DNA of 64,000 nucleotides, taken from the NCBI RefSeq assembly GCF_022819085.1, contig NZ_JALHAG010000011.1:310001-374000 (forward strand), in the 5' to 3' direction. Below, piece by piece: positions 26,389 to 36,068 of this stretch (positions within the stretch are counted from its first letter, which is position 1; the number at the start of each line of letters is the position of its first letter). Under the pieces are notes generated by a model, which worked only from the letters and a program-made list of their open reading frames with translations, did not search any database and was not told where the DNA came from. The stretch is from Planococcus ruber (lineage in GTDB: Bacteria; Bacillota; Bacilli; Bacillales_A; Planococcaceae). A program made the position numbers and the translations under genes.

Positions 26389-26826
26389 TTACATATAGAG
26401 ATTCACCAACAGGCCTTTCATTTCTCCGACGAGGCGAAGCACTTCGATGCCATCTTTTTCATTGTCCAGCACTTCATCATTGATCGCGAGCAGTTTTTCA
26501 TCGATCACTTCCACCAGCTGATGCGATTTCATGCCGCCATTCGGATGGAAACTCTGTTTCTCAGACAATTCGAGACCATAGCTCAACGATTCGCTGACAA
26601 ATTGCTTGACTGAATTCTTATAGTCGATCAAATGTTCAATAGTGCGCTGTTTTGCTAAACGCTGTCCTTGAACATCGATGCGGTCCATTAACTGATTGAG
26701 TGAATCCAACTTTAATTTTGACTGGGAATTCCGCATAACTGCAGCAAAGGAATCCGCAGACTTGCCTTCGACAGCCCCTTTGCGCATCAATTCACCTGGA
26801 AATTTTGCCTGACCTTCAATCCGCAA
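26389..26826 (-). CDS. YaaR-family (DUF327) protein
   Basis: The 145-residue helical protein has the family pattern: an early SQSKLKLDSLNQLMDRIDVQGQRL, the middle LIDYKNSVKQFVSESLSYGLEL and the end DGIEVLRLVGEMKGLLVNLYM. YaaR proteins have no established function. In Bacillus yaaR sits by holB, so its place in the flagellar operon, 14 nt after the swrB-like gene, is unusual. Confidence 0.78.
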   Translation of the reverse strand: MRIEGQAKFPGELMRKGAVEGKSADSFAAVMRNSQSKLKLDSLNQLMDRIDVQGQRLAKQRTIEHLIDYKNSVKQFVSESLSYGLELSEKQSFHPNGGMKSHQLVEVIDEKLLAINDEVLDNEKDGIEVLRLVGEMKGLLVNLYM

Positions 26827-26840
26827 AAGAACCCCTCATT

Positions 26841-27311
26841 TCATTTTTGGTAGCTTTTCTTTTTCTTTAGCATGTTGACGATCAATTCCACTTCGCCATG
26901 CTCCATCTTCAACACTTTCGCAATCTGTTTGGGCGCAAAGCCTTGCTTATGCAATTTCGACACTTGTTCTTGATGCGATCCAGCTCCGGCAAATAAGGGA
27001 CCTGTCTCCTGTTTTTCAGACACTTCCGGCGGCTCTGGTGCATCCGTTCTTCCAGCAGCCAACTGCTTTTCAAGCAAACGGATTCTTTTTTCGAATTTGT
27101 CTTCTTTTACTTTAATATAATCCGCAAGTTTTTGATACAGTTCTTCGTTCTCTTTTTCTATTTTTTCTACAAATTCTTCCATCCCTTGGTGAATAAGGGC
27201 CGCATCTTCACTCAATTCCTCGCGTCTTTGCTTGTTTTGGATCAATACCACTATGGCACGGATGTTTAGCAATAACACAAGGACGATCAATTCAATCAAT
27301 AAACATTCCAT
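26841..27311 (-). CDS. SwrB/YlxL-like membrane-anchored flagellar protein
   Basis: The protein has about 156 residues: one N-terminal membrane helix (LLIELIVLVLLLNIRAIVVLI), a coiled coil (residues about 30-90), a linker and a C-terminal helix-turn-helix-like end LHKQGFAPKQIAKVLKMEHGEVELIVNML. The architecture and place directly after sigD match B. subtilis swrB/ylxL, which promotes basal-body activation. Sequence identity cannot be judged here. The ATG at 27311 has AAAGG at 8 nt. Confidence 0.7.
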   Translation of the reverse strand: MECLLIELIVLVLLLNIRAIVVLIQNKQRREELSEDAALIHQGMEEFVEKIEKENEELYQKLADYIKVKEDKFEKRIRLLEKQLAAGRTDAPEPPEVSEKQETGPLFAGAGSHQEQVSKLHKQGFAPKQIAKVLKMEHGEVELIVNMLKKKKSYQK

Positions 27312-27340
27312 CGGGATCACCTTTACCTTCTAAGCTATTT

Positions 27341-28132
27341 CTAATAATGATCGTGCACAGCAAGCGTTGCTGCACGCAAACGCAAAATCGCTTTTGAATG
27401 CAATTGTGACACGCGTGAAACGCTGACGCTCAACACTTCCGCAATTTCTGTCAGTTTCAGCTCTTCAAAATAACAAAGCGAAACGACCAATTTTTCTTTT
27501 TCCGGAAGCCGGTCAATGGCCTGGGCCAACGATTCTTTGATGGCTTGCTCCGTTAAATGTTTTTCAGGGGAAGCAGCACGGTTGTCTTCAAGTGTACTGT
27601 ACTTGCCGGACGGATCGTTTTCATTGTAATCCGGCTCGTCGATTGAAACCATCGAGGACAAGGCAGCTTCCGCTACGGTTTTATTGAGCTCGGCTTTCGT
27701 AATGCCGAGGTAGGCGCTGACGTCTTCATCTGTGACGGACGCATTCTTTTGCTGCTCGAGTTCGATATACGCTTTCTCGATTTTTTTGACTTTGTCGCGG
27801 ATCGACCGGGGGAGCCAGTCGCGCGTCCGAAGCCCATCGATCACGGCGCCTTTGATCCGCCAAGTGGCATACGTTTCAAACTTCAAATCGCGCTCAATAT
27901 TGAACTTATCAAATGCATCCAGCAGTCCTTCGTATGCAAGGCTGCGTATATCGTCTTTATCTACAGTTTTCGGCAAACTGAACGCAAAGCGCTGAATAAT
28001 GTAATCGACCAGCGGCAAATAGCGTTCGACTAAGTAGTTGCCGGCTTCCGGATCTTTATGCTGCTGCCAACCTTCCCAGTAACTGCGTTCGCTTTTTGAT
28101 AATCTTGTAGTCAATACGAGTGTCACCACCAT
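27341..28132 (-). CDS. sigD: Flagellar sigma factor SigD (FliA)
   Basis: This sigma-28 factor of about 263 residues has region 2 (YLPLVDYIIQRFAFSLP, FETYATWRIKGAVIDGLRTRDWLPRSIR) and region 4 (LPEKEKLVVSLCYFEELKLTEIAEVLSVSVSRVSQLHSKAI). It directs transcription from TAAA-N15-GCCGATAT promoters; matching sites were found before yvyF, flaG and hag. The start is uncertain: ATG at 28132 lacks a strong ribosome site, and GTG (28129/28126) or a TTG nine codons in are alternatives. Confidence 0.94.
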   Translation of the reverse strand: MVVTLVLTTRLSKSERSYWEGWQQHKDPEAGNYLVERYLPLVDYIIQRFAFSLPKTVDKDDIRSLAYEGLLDAFDKFNIERDLKFETYATWRIKGAVIDGLRTRDWLPRSIRDKVKKIEKAYIELEQQKNASVTDEDVSAYLGITKAELNKTVAEAALSSMVSIDEPDYNENDPSGKYSTLEDNRAASPEKHLTEQAIKESLAQAIDRLPEKEKLVVSLCYFEELKLTEIAEVLSVSVSRVSQLHSKAILRLRAATLAVHDHY

Positions 28133-28177
28133 CTATGTGATCATGTTTTGTTTTTGTTAGTTTTTGTAGTCGATATT

Positions 28178-28295
28178 CCGCAAAACCGCTCGCTTGCCGG
28201 AGGCTCGCGCTGAGCTTTGTCCCCAAGGCGTCTTCGCTGTTTTGCTCCATATCTATAGAAAGTTCTCCAGCGCCGAAGCGGTGTATTAATGCTAC
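28178..28295 (+). repeat. Dispersed intergenic repeat, copy B
   Basis: It starts CCGCAAAACCGCTCGCTTGCCGG, contains GGCTCGCGCT and CTTCGCTGTTTTGCTCCATATC (28232-28253), and ends GCGCCGAAGCGGTGTATTAATGCT. Start, middle and end words recur in the copy at 46632-46935. It fills the sigD-flhG gap where related operons carry the che genes. Confidence 0.75.
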
Positions 28296-28325
28296 ATCTT
28301 TAATTCAACTTATCTAAAAAAGATT

Positions 28326-29183
28326 TTATTTAAAAAGCATTTTCAGTAAAAAGCCTTTGAGTCCGAGTTTATAAGGAACGGGAAGTTCTAGGTAATTGAA
28401 TGATAATGTTTGCATCGCCTTTGATGCTTGGCCGTTTGGATAAGCCAGCGTAAAAGGGACCTGCTTTTTGACGGCACTCGGCACTTGCGCATCGCTTGGG
28501 ATGTAGCCAAGGGTGCCAATTTGTTTGTTCAGGAATTGCTCTGTGACTTTTTTGAAATTTTCAGCTGTTTGCGTGCCTTCTTTATCGCTGGTGCATTGGT
28601 TGATGACTAATTTAATATGGACATTTTCGTCTTTTGCATGGACCATTTTCACTACCGAATAAGCGTCGGTGATTGAAGTCGGTTCTGGCGTTGTCACCAA
28701 AATGACGTCATCGGCCGCTAAGATAAAGCGCAGGTTCTCGTATGAAAGCCCGGCACCGGTATCCAGAATGATGTAATCCACATGGCCTTGGATTTGGCTC
28801 AGTTCATCAAAAAATTTCGTCATTTTAGCTTCATCCAACCGGAACATTTCATCGAAGCCGGTGCCGCCTGAGATGAATTGGAGGCCATTCGGCCCTTCTT
28901 CGATGATGTCCCAGATGGACAGATCTTTTTCAATCATCGTCGCAATGGATTCTTGCGGTGAACGGCCGAGCAGGACATCGATATTGGCGAAGCCAAGGTC
29001 GACATCGAAAATCAGCACTTTTTTGTTTTGCTGGACGAGACTGAGTGCGAAATTCAAAGCGAAATTGGATTTCCCGACTCCGCCTTTGCCGCTTGTAACG
29101 GCAATGACACGTGTTGGACGCTTGTCTTTCTTCGCTTTTTTCTGGGTCACTTTTTCTCTCAATAATTTAGCTTGATCAATCAT
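28326..29183 (-). CDS. flhG: Flagellar number regulator FlhG (YlxH), MinD-like ATPase
   Basis: This protein of about 285 residues has the deviant Walker A SGKGGVGKSNFALNFAL near residue 32, DVDLGFANIDVLLG and DTGAGLSYENLRF of MinD/ParA ATPases, and a C-terminal amphipathic helix (KGFLLKMLF). With FlhF it controls flagellar number and placement. The ATG at 29183 has AGGGG at a good distance and lies inside the end of flhF. Confidence 0.94.
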   Translation of the reverse strand: MIDQAKLLREKVTQKKAKKDKRPTRVIAVTSGKGGVGKSNFALNFALSLVQQNKKVLIFDVDLGFANIDVLLGRSPQESIATMIEKDLSIWDIIEEGPNGLQFISGGTGFDEMFRLDEAKMTKFFDELSQIQGHVDYIILDTGAGLSYENLRFILAADDVILVTTPEPTSITDAYSVVKMVHAKDENVHIKLVINQCTSDKEGTQTAENFKKVTEQFLNKQIGTLGYIPSDAQVPSAVKKQVPFTLAYPNGQASKAMQTLSFNYLELPVPYKLGLKGFLLKMLFK

Positions 29184-30342
29184 TTTCATCTTCCCCTAAT
29201 ACGAAGTCTGCGATTAATTCGGGCGTAACTGTGAAGATATCATCTGGAACACTCTGTCCGTTGGCAATGTAGCGTATCGGGATGGAATAATGATGGATCA
29301 AGTTCAAAATGGCGCCGGAGGAACTCGTTTCATCCATTTTGGTCAATAACAGCTCATCCATGACAATCGTCTGGAAGTTATCAACGATCTTTTTCATATC
29401 TTCGTATTTGGAAGTCAGGCTCAGGACCAGATTGATTTGGACTTTGTTTTTATCGCTCAGCAAAGCTTCCAGCTCTTCGATGTACTGTTTCTGCTGATAG
29501 TTTCTGCCCGCCGTATCCATTAGCACAATGTCACAGTCGCTCAGCACTTCCATCGCATGCGTCAACTCAGAAGCGGATTCCACCACTTCAATCGGGATAT
29601 TTAAAATGCCGGCATAGGTTTTCAGCTGTTCCACTGCGGCAATCCGGTAAGTATCCGACGTAATCAGGCCGACTTTCTTATCTTCACGCAGCATGAAATC
29701 GGCTGCGATTTTTGCAATCGTCGTCGTCTTCCCAACCCCTGTCGGTCCAATAAAACAAATGATTTCCGGATTTTTATCAACCGGTGCCGGCTGATGAGAA
29801 GCGATCAACTCAATGATTTCCTTCCGGGCGAAGCTGCGGATCTCCCTTTCGGACATTTTCGGATCCTGTTCGAGTTCCGTGATCAGCTTTGCATAGAGCT
29901 CAGACTGAATCTCTTTGGAAATGCCTTGCTCCATCAATTGCTTATTCAACCCTTTTAAGGCCACAGGCAGCCGATCTTCTTCCATGACCTGCAGCATGAA
30001 TTGTTTGATGCCTTTGATTTCGCTCATCAGCTCTTCGGCCATCACATCATTCTTCTCGACAGCTTCTCGCTGTTGGAAAGGGATGACCGTTGCCTGCTGA
30101 GATTTTGCTGTTTTTGCCGGCTGTTTTTGCTTCGGTTTCGCTTCAACTTTTGCCTTCGTCTTTTCCGGCGCTTTCGTTTCCACGGCCGCAATCACTTCCA
30201 GCTTTTCGGTTTTGAAAAAGCCGAGGAAGCCGCCGGTTTTCACTTTTTTCGTATTCAAGATCAAGGCATCAGTGCCAAGGTCCTTCTTTATCATCGGAAT
30301 CGCTTCCGTCACACTATTGACGATGTATGTTTTCAATCTCAT
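29176..30342 (-). CDS. flhF: Flagellar biosynthesis GTPase FlhF
   Basis: The protein has 388 residues. An N-terminal B domain begins MRLKTYIVNSVTEAIPMIKKDLGTDALIL, followed by a Lys/Glu-rich linker. The SRP-type NG domain holds GPTGVGKTTTIAKIAA (P-loop), TSDTYRIAAVEQLKTYA and MDTAGRNYQ. It recruits early basal-body parts to the membrane. It overlaps flhA by 4 nt (ATGA). Confidence 0.95.
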   Translation of the reverse strand: MRLKTYIVNSVTEAIPMIKKDLGTDALILNTKKVKTGGFLGFFKTEKLEVIAAVETKAPEKTKAKVEAKPKQKQPAKTAKSQQATVIPFQQREAVEKNDVMAEELMSEIKGIKQFMLQVMEEDRLPVALKGLNKQLMEQGISKEIQSELYAKLITELEQDPKMSEREIRSFARKEIIELIASHQPAPVDKNPEIICFIGPTGVGKTTTIAKIAADFMLREDKKVGLITSDTYRIAAVEQLKTYAGILNIPIEVVESASELTHAMEVLSDCDIVLMDTAGRNYQQKQYIEELEALLSDKNKVQINLVLSLTSKYEDMKKIVDNFQTIVMDELLLTKMDETSSSGAILNLIHHYSIPIRYIANGQSVPDDIFTVTPELIADFVLGEDEND

Positions 30343-32399
30343 AGTCCACTAACCGCCCCACTCGAAATATTCACTGCTCCAACACTTTGAATTTCAATGT
30401 CCGGTTCCAGTTCGTTATAGGAGAGAACGGGAAGGTCCGGCGCAAAACGCTCGATAAATTGACGCATGTACATGCGGGTTGCAGGCGACGTGAGCAGAAT
30501 CGGCTGGACGCCGGTTTGCTGCAGCTGGCCCGCTTGTTCAGAAATGTTTTGGAAAATCACCTGCGATGTTTCCGGATCAATGGATAAATAATTCCCTTGA
30601 TCTGAACGGTGCACCGACTCTGCAAATTTCTTCTCCAAGCTCGCGCCGGCTGTAATCACTTGCAGCGGCTGCCCTGGCGTTGCGTATTGCAGTGTAATCT
30701 GGCGCGATAAGGCTTGGCGCACATATTCCGTCAAGACATCCGGATCTTTTGAATAGGCTGCATAGTCCGCCAAAGTTTCTAGAATCATTAACATATTGCG
30801 GATCGAAACTTTCTCTTTCAAGAGCTTCATGAGCACTTTTTGCACTTCGCCAAGCGCCATCAAATTCGGAATCAATTCTTCGACCACGGCCGGTGAATTT
30901 TCACGGACGTTTTCGATCAACGCCTTCACTTCCTGGCGTCCGACCAATTCGTGGGCATGGCGCTTGATCACTTCTGTCAAATGGGTCGACACGACAGAAG
31001 GCGGATCGACGATTGCATAACCGGACATTTCCGCTTCCTCTTTCATTTCTTCATTGACCCATAGCGCCGGCATACCGAATGCCGGTTCCACCGTTTCGAT
31101 GCCGATGATGCTGTCATCGTCTACTCCTGGGCTCATCGCCAAATAATGGTCAAGCATGATTTGCCCGGAAGCGACGCGGTTGCCTTTGATTTTAATGACG
31201 TATTCGTTCGGCTGAAGCTGGATATTATCGCGAATGCGGATGACCGGCACGACAATTCCAAGTTCCATCGCACATTGGCGGCGGATCATAATGACCCGGT
31301 CCAGCAAGTCCCCACCCTGATTTTTATCGGCAATCGGAATCAAGCCGTAGCCGAATTCGAATTCGATGGCATCGACATGCAATAAATCGATGACACTTTC
31401 CGGTTTTTTCAGTTCTTCCGCTTCCGGGCTGCCGATGTTCGCTTCTTTCTCGACTTTCTCTTCTTTTTTCAGATTGCTCTGCATGCGGAATGCACCAAAA
31501 GCAACGACTGCTGCGACCGGCAAGATCAGCATCGGGCTGATCGGCGTGAAGACAGCAAGCAAAGTCAAAGTTCCGGCTACAATATAAAGCAATTTTGGAT
31601 ACGCGAATAATTGCTTTGTAATATCCGTTCCCAAGTTGCCATCAGAAACGGCACGAGTGACCACAATACCGGCAGCTGTCGAAATCAGCAGCGCCGGAAT
31701 TTGGCTGACTAGCCCGTCTCCAATGGATAGAAGTGCAAACAAATTAGCTGCTTCGCCAATCGGCAGGCCATGGACCATTACGCCGATCGCCAAGCCGCCC
31801 ACGATATTAATTACCGTAATGATAATGCCGGCAATGGCGTCTCCTTTAACGAATTTGCTGGCACCGTCCATGGCGCCGTAGAAATCCGCTTCCTGGCTGA
31901 CTTTCTCCCGGCGCTTTTTCGCTTCCTGGTCGGAAATCATTCCGGCGCCAAGATCGGCATCAATGCTCATCTGCTTCCCTGGCATCGAATCGAGTGTGAA
32001 ACGGGCTGCCACTTCAGCAACACGTTCCGAACCTTTGGTAATAACCAAAAACTGAATGATGACAAGAATCAAGAACACCAGAATTCCGATAATGGCACTG
32101 CCGCCAACAACGAATGAACCGAATGTCTCAATCATTTCTCCGCCTGTTTGATTGGTTAAAATCGAACGGGTTGTGGATACGTTCAATCCAAGGCGGAATA
32201 AAGTAGTCAACAGGAGCAAGGTCGGGAAAATCGAGAATTCCAGCGCTTCCTTTGTGTTCATTGCTACTAAAATGATGGTCAACGCAATACTGATATTGAC
32301 CATGATCAATACATCTAACAGGAGAGTCGGAAGAGGAATCACCATCATGACGACAATCATGATGACTGCAACCAAGATGGCATAATCTTTAATTTTCAC
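30339..32399 (-). CDS. flhA: Flagellar type III export protein FlhA
   Basis: This protein of 686 residues has eight N-terminal membrane helices with the FHIPEP-type loop (FPTLLLLTTLFRLGLNVSTTRSIL and RFTLDSMPGKQMSIDADL) and a cytosolic domain from about residue 330 that docks chaperone-substrate complexes. Translation starts at GTG (32399) behind AGGAGGAG. It is the proton-driven gate of the export apparatus. Confidence 0.97.
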   Translation of the reverse strand: MKIKDYAILVAVIMIVVMMVIPLPTLLLDVLIMVNISIALTIILVAMNTKEALEFSIFPTLLLLTTLFRLGLNVSTTRSILTNQTGGEMIETFGSFVVGGSAIIGILVFLILVIIQFLVITKGSERVAEVAARFTLDSMPGKQMSIDADLGAGMISDQEAKKRREKVSQEADFYGAMDGASKFVKGDAIAGIIITVINIVGGLAIGVMVHGLPIGEAANLFALLSIGDGLVSQIPALLISTAAGIVVTRAVSDGNLGTDITKQLFAYPKLLYIVAGTLTLLAVFTPISPMLILPVAAVVAFGAFRMQSNLKKEEKVEKEANIGSPEAEELKKPESVIDLLHVDAIEFEFGYGLIPIADKNQGGDLLDRVIMIRRQCAMELGIVVPVIRIRDNIQLQPNEYVIKIKGNRVASGQIMLDHYLAMSPGVDDDSIIGIETVEPAFGMPALWVNEEMKEEAEMSGYAIVDPPSVVSTHLTEVIKRHAHELVGRQEVKALIENVRENSPAVVEELIPNLMALGEVQKVLMKLLKEKVSIRNMLMILETLADYAAYSKDPDVLTEYVRQALSRQITLQYATPGQPLQVITAGASLEKKFAESVHRSDQGNYLSIDPETSQVIFQNISEQAGQLQQTGVQPILLTSPATRMYMRQFIERFAPDLPVLSYNELEPDIEIQSVGAVNISSGAVSGL

Positions 32400-32459
32400 G
32401 CGTTCTCCTCCTCACTCTTTATAATTGGATTGATTGTTTTCGCTATTGTCACGGATACA

Positions 32460-32520
32460 CCGCAAAACAACTACGCTTTCCTATGGGCTTGCGCCGAAGC
32501 GGCATATAAAAGCTGGTTCT
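32460..32520 (+). repeat. Dispersed intergenic repeat, short copy D
   Basis: CCGCAAAACAACTACGCTTTCC then GGGCTTGCGC runs directly into CCGAAGCGGCATATAAAAGCTGGTTCT. The first part matches the start and the second the end of the 300-bp copy at 46632-46935, so this is an internally deleted or minimal version that reveals the element's ends. It lies between flhB and flhA. Confidence 0.75.
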
Positions 32521-32522
32521 AC

Positions 32523-33611
32523 TTAGCTAATCTTTCCTTTTAACCGGTATATATATGCTAAAACTTCTGCGACCGCGAGGAACAAGTCTTCCGGGACCGG
32601 GTCCCCTACATCCACTTGGGCATATAATGCGCGGGCGAGCGGTTTGTTTTCCATAATCACAACGCCAAATTCTTTCGCTTTTTCTTTGAGTTTCAGTGCC
32701 AAGTGGTCTTTCCCCATGGCAATGACAGTCGGCGCGGCCATTGTTTCCGCGTCGTACTTGATCGCGATGGCGTAATGCGTCGGGTTGACGATCAGCACAT
32801 CGGCAGATGGAAGATCCTGAATCATGCGGTTCATGCTCATTGAACGCTGCTTTTCTTTGATCTTTTGTTTGATCAAAGGGTCCCCATCGGATTTTTTGTA
32901 TTCGTCTTTGATGTCCTGTTTCGACATCTTGATGCCTTTTTCGAATTCGTATTTTTGGTACATATAGTCAAATACAGCTAATATCAATAAAATAATGGCG
33001 GCTACAAGCGCCATTTTAATCGTTAATTTGCCGACGAAACTCAGCGAATAGCTGAGGCTTTTCTGCGACAACAGGAACAGCTCATCTTTTTCCCCCCACA
33101 GCACGCTGAATGCGGCGTAGCCGATAATCGCGATCTTGGCGAGCGATTTTGCCAGCTCGACAAGCGCACGGACTGCAAAGATTTTTTTTGCGCCTTGGAT
33201 CGGGTTTAACCGGTTCAATTGGGCTTTTAGCGGTTCGGTCGTAAACATCGCGCCTACTTGGACAAAGTTGCCCAGGATGCCGAAAACGATCGCGACTCCC
33301 ATAATCGGCGCCATCAAAAGCATGGCATCAAACGTCATTTGTTCAAACAAGGTGCGGACATTTTTGGGCGTCCATTCCCAGCCGATATATTGGGTGAAGT
33401 TGACGCGATAGATCGCCAAGATCCGGTCCAGCATCCAGCCCCCGAGAAAACTCAGCAGCAGAATGCCGCCGATCATAATCAGTGCTGCGGGCAATTCCTG
33501 GCTTTTGGCCACCTGCCCTTTCCGCTTGGATTCCTGCCGTTTCTGAGGCGTTGCTTTTTCTGTTTTTTCGCCTGAGAAAAACTGCAGGTCCAAGGTCAAT
33601 CTCCGTGCCAT
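32523..33611 (-). CDS. flhB: Flagellar export switch protein FlhB
   Basis: The 362-residue protein begins LDLQFFSGEKTEKATPQKRQESKRKGQV and has four membrane helices and a cytosolic domain with the autocleavage site NPTH (residues 276-279), where cleavage switches export from hook to filament substrates. Its ATG directly follows the fliR TAG. Confidence 0.97.
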   Translation of the reverse strand: MARRLTLDLQFFSGEKTEKATPQKRQESKRKGQVAKSQELPAALIMIGGILLLSFLGGWMLDRILAIYRVNFTQYIGWEWTPKNVRTLFEQMTFDAMLLMAPIMGVAIVFGILGNFVQVGAMFTTEPLKAQLNRLNPIQGAKKIFAVRALVELAKSLAKIAIIGYAAFSVLWGEKDELFLLSQKSLSYSLSFVGKLTIKMALVAAIILLILAVFDYMYQKYEFEKGIKMSKQDIKDEYKKSDGDPLIKQKIKEKQRSMSMNRMIQDLPSADVLIVNPTHYAIAIKYDAETMAAPTVIAMGKDHLALKLKEKAKEFGVVIMENKPLARALYAQVDVGDPVPEDLFLAVAEVLAYIYRLKGKIS

Positions 33612-34391
33612 CTATGCTCCCCCTATTAAGCGGGTCAACTCCGCCATGCTTTCCACGAGCTCTCCAAACAACATCTGCAGCAAATAAAAGAAAAAGGGCA
33701 TTGAAAACATTAATAACACAAAGCCCACTAAAATTTTCACCGGAAAACCGACGGCAAAGATGTTTAATTGCGGAACGGTTTTCGCTAAAATCCCGAGTGC
33801 CACATCCACTAAAAACAAGGCTCCGACAATCGGCAAAGAAATTTGCAAGGCAACCATAAACATTTTGACGAAAAGATCCGATATAAACTTTGCAACGTCT
33901 TCGAACTTGATATCGAAAGACAAAGATTCAACCGGAACCGTCTGCAGGCTTTGCATGACGCCGTCGAGCATCAAGTGATGGCCGTTGACCGTCAGCAGGA
34001 ACAGCAAGGCAAGAATGTATTTAAAACGTCCGATAATCGGCACTTGCGACCCTGTCTGCGGATCCATGACGCTCGCCATCGCAAAACCCATCTGAAAATC
34101 GATGAAAGCTCCGGCAATCTGTACGGTATACAGCACCAGTGCTGCGGTAAATCCGAGTGCGATGCCGATGCCGAATTCCTTGATGACCATCAAGATATAA
34201 TAGCCGTCCAGCGCAAGCGTCTCTTCAATCGGCAATGCAGACAATGCCAGCAAAGAAAGAAAAGCGGCAATCCCTAATTTGAATTGCGTCGGCACGCCGC
34301 GCTGCGAAAACAGCGGCGCTACGATAAAGAAACTGCTGATGCGGACTAAAATTAACAGGAAATACGGCAATGCTTGAAGAATTTCTTCCAT
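33612..34391 (-). CDS. fliR: Flagellar export protein FliR
   Basis: The protein has about 259 residues with six hydrophobic segments and the FliR motifs RISSFFIVAPLFSQRGVPTQFKLG and FPVKILVGFVLLM. It forms the export gate with FliP and FliQ. The ATG at 34391 follows TAGGGG; the upstream ATG is too close to that site. Confidence 0.95.
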   Translation of the reverse strand: MEEILQALPYFLLILVRISSFFIVAPLFSQRGVPTQFKLGIAAFLSLLALSALPIEETLALDGYYILMVIKEFGIGIALGFTAALVLYTVQIAGAFIDFQMGFAMASVMDPQTGSQVPIIGRFKYILALLFLLTVNGHHLMLDGVMQSLQTVPVESLSFDIKFEDVAKFISDLFVKMFMVALQISLPIVGALFLVDVALGILAKTVPQLNIFAVGFPVKILVGFVLLMFSMPFFFYLLQMLFGELVESMAELTRLIGGA

Positions 34392-34400
34392 ACCCATCCC

Positions 34401-34670
34401 CTACCCGATCATTTGCGGAAGCTGCTGGAACAGATCTCTGGTGAAATCCAAAAGCAGCGTCAGCATCCACGGCCCGAAGATGATGATCGACAAGAACACG
34501 GCCAAAATTTTCGGAATAAATGCCAGCGTCTGTTCCTGGATTTGCGTCATCGCCTGGAAAATGCTGACCAGCAAGCCAACGCCAAGCGCAATCAAAAGCA
34601 ACGGGGCAGAAATGATCAGGATCATATAAATCGATTGTTCCGCAAGTTTAATTACTACATCTGGTGTCAT
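34401..34670 (-). CDS. fliQ: Flagellar export protein FliQ
   Basis: This is the typical 89-residue FliQ with two hydrophobic segments (IYMILIISAPLLLIALGVGLLVSIFQAMTQIQEQTL). It is part of the FliPQR gate and the ATG follows GAAGGGAAG. Confidence 0.96.
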   Translation of the reverse strand: MTPDVVIKLAEQSIYMILIISAPLLLIALGVGLLVSIFQAMTQIQEQTLAFIPKILAVFLSIIIFGPWMLTLLLDFTRDLFQQLPQMIG

Positions 34671-34686
34671 CGTGTTCTTCCCTTCG

Positions 34687-35379
34687 CTAGAAGCTGACCA
34701 GCAAGGATTCGATGATCAAATACCAGCCGTCAACTAAGACAAATAATAAGATTTTAAACGGCAATGAAATCATTACCGGCGGAAGCATCATCATCCCCAT
34801 CGCCATCAGTGTACTGGCTACGACCATATCGATGATCAAAAATGGGATAAAAATAACGAATCCGATTTGGAACGCCGTCTTCAATTCGCTGATGGCAAAC
34901 GCCGGAACCAAAGAGGTCAGCGGGATTTCTGAAATGCTGTCGGGTTTTTCAAGATTGGCATATTTAAAAAACAAAGCAAGATCTTTCTCGCGCGTATGCT
35001 CTGCCATGAAGGTCTTAATCGGAAGCAATGCACCATCTAATGCTTCTTCCTGGCTCACTTCACCGGATAAATACGGCTGAAGCGCCGTTTCGTTTATTTC
35101 CGTGAAGACTGGAGCCATGACGAAAAAAGTTAGGAACAAGGCGAGCCCGACCAATACTTGGTTCGGCGGCATGGACTGGGTGCCGAGCCCTGTTCGGACA
35201 AACGACAACACGATGATGATGCGCGCAAAACTGGTCATCAAAATGAGGATTGCCGGCGCCAGCGACAAAATTGTCAAAAGCGCAAAAAGCTGGAGCGTCG
35301 TCCCGACATCTTCCGGCGCATCACTGCCGCCGAGGTCAATGCCGGGAATATTTATGAACGAAAGAATATCTAGCATCAT
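34687..35379 (-). CDS. fliP: Flagellar export protein FliP
   Basis: The 230-residue protein has the FliP signatures [41 protein letters not shown] and [32 protein letters not shown]. It assembles the core of the export gate. The start overlaps the fliO stop (ATGA). Confidence 0.97.
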   Translation of the reverse strand: MMLDILSFINIPGIDLGGSDAPEDVGTTLQLFALLTILSLAPAILILMTSFARIIIVLSFVRTGLGTQSMPPNQVLVGLALFLTFFVMAPVFTEINETALQPYLSGEVSQEEALDGALLPIKTFMAEHTREKDLALFFKYANLEKPDSISEIPLTSLVPAFAISELKTAFQIGFVIFIPFLIIDMVVASTLMAMGMMMLPPVMISLPFKILLFVLVDGWYLIIESLLVSF

Positions 35380-36068
35380 CGTGAATTACCTTCTTTATCA
35401 TCATCGCTCTCCGAAAAGCTTTGGGCGAACTGCTGCTGTTTCTCTTTTTGCTTGTTCAAACTTTGTTTGAATAAGTTTTCAAAGCCGCGGTCGGACTGCA
35501 TTTCAATTTCGGCCGGTTCCGCCGTTTTGCCAAAGAGTTTCCCGGACAGTTTAAATTTCGGATTCGAGAAGAGGGCCGGCTGTTTCTCCAAATCTTTTTC
35601 GATCGAGCCGACTTCCATTTCATCCGTGAATTCTTTGATCAGTGTGACTTCGTCGCCGACACCGATCATGTAGATTTTGCCGCCGACTTTGACAAGCTGC
35701 AGCGATTTGTTATTTCCGAGCGGTGTCCCGCCCATCAATTTCACAGCCTGGTTCGGCTGCAGTTTCTGCTGGCGGACTGCCAGGAATTTAATCAATCCGT
35801 AAATCAGCACGACGATCAACGCCGTAAAGAAAAAGAGTTTGGCAATAATCGATGCAAAGCTTGGCTTTTCCACCGGTTCTGCCGCCACAGTTTCAGCCGG
35901 CTGTTCTGCATCGCCATCTTCTTCCAACCAGTCCGTGACGTTTGTATCTGCCGCTGCATAAGCTGCCGACGGCGTAAACCAGGCAAAAAGAGATAAGAAA
36001 AAGACGGCCATTAAGACATAAAAGATTTTTTTCTGGTTCAAACTCGATGTTCTCCTTGCTTCAAGCAT
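35376..36068 (-). CDS. fliO: Flagellar biosynthesis protein FliO (FliZ)
   Basis: The 230-residue protein has an N-terminal signal peptide ([23 protein letters not shown]), a short acidic outside part, a membrane helix near residue 75-95 and the FliO core [40 protein letters not shown]. It helps FliP assembly. Its ATG shares a base with the fliY stop. No cheY lies between fliY and fliO, unlike B. subtilis. Confidence 0.9.
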   Translation of the reverse strand: MLEARRTSSLNQKKIFYVLMAVFFLSLFAWFTPSAAYAAADTNVTDWLEEDGDAEQPAETVAAEPVEKPSFASIIAKLFFFTALIVVLIYGLIKFLAVRQQKLQPNQAVKLMGGTPLGNNKSLQLVKVGGKIYMIGVGDEVTLIKEFTDEMEVGSIEKDLEKQPALFSNPKFKLSGKLFGKTAEPAEIEMQSDRGFENLFKQSLNKQKEKQQQFAQSFSESDDDKEGNSR

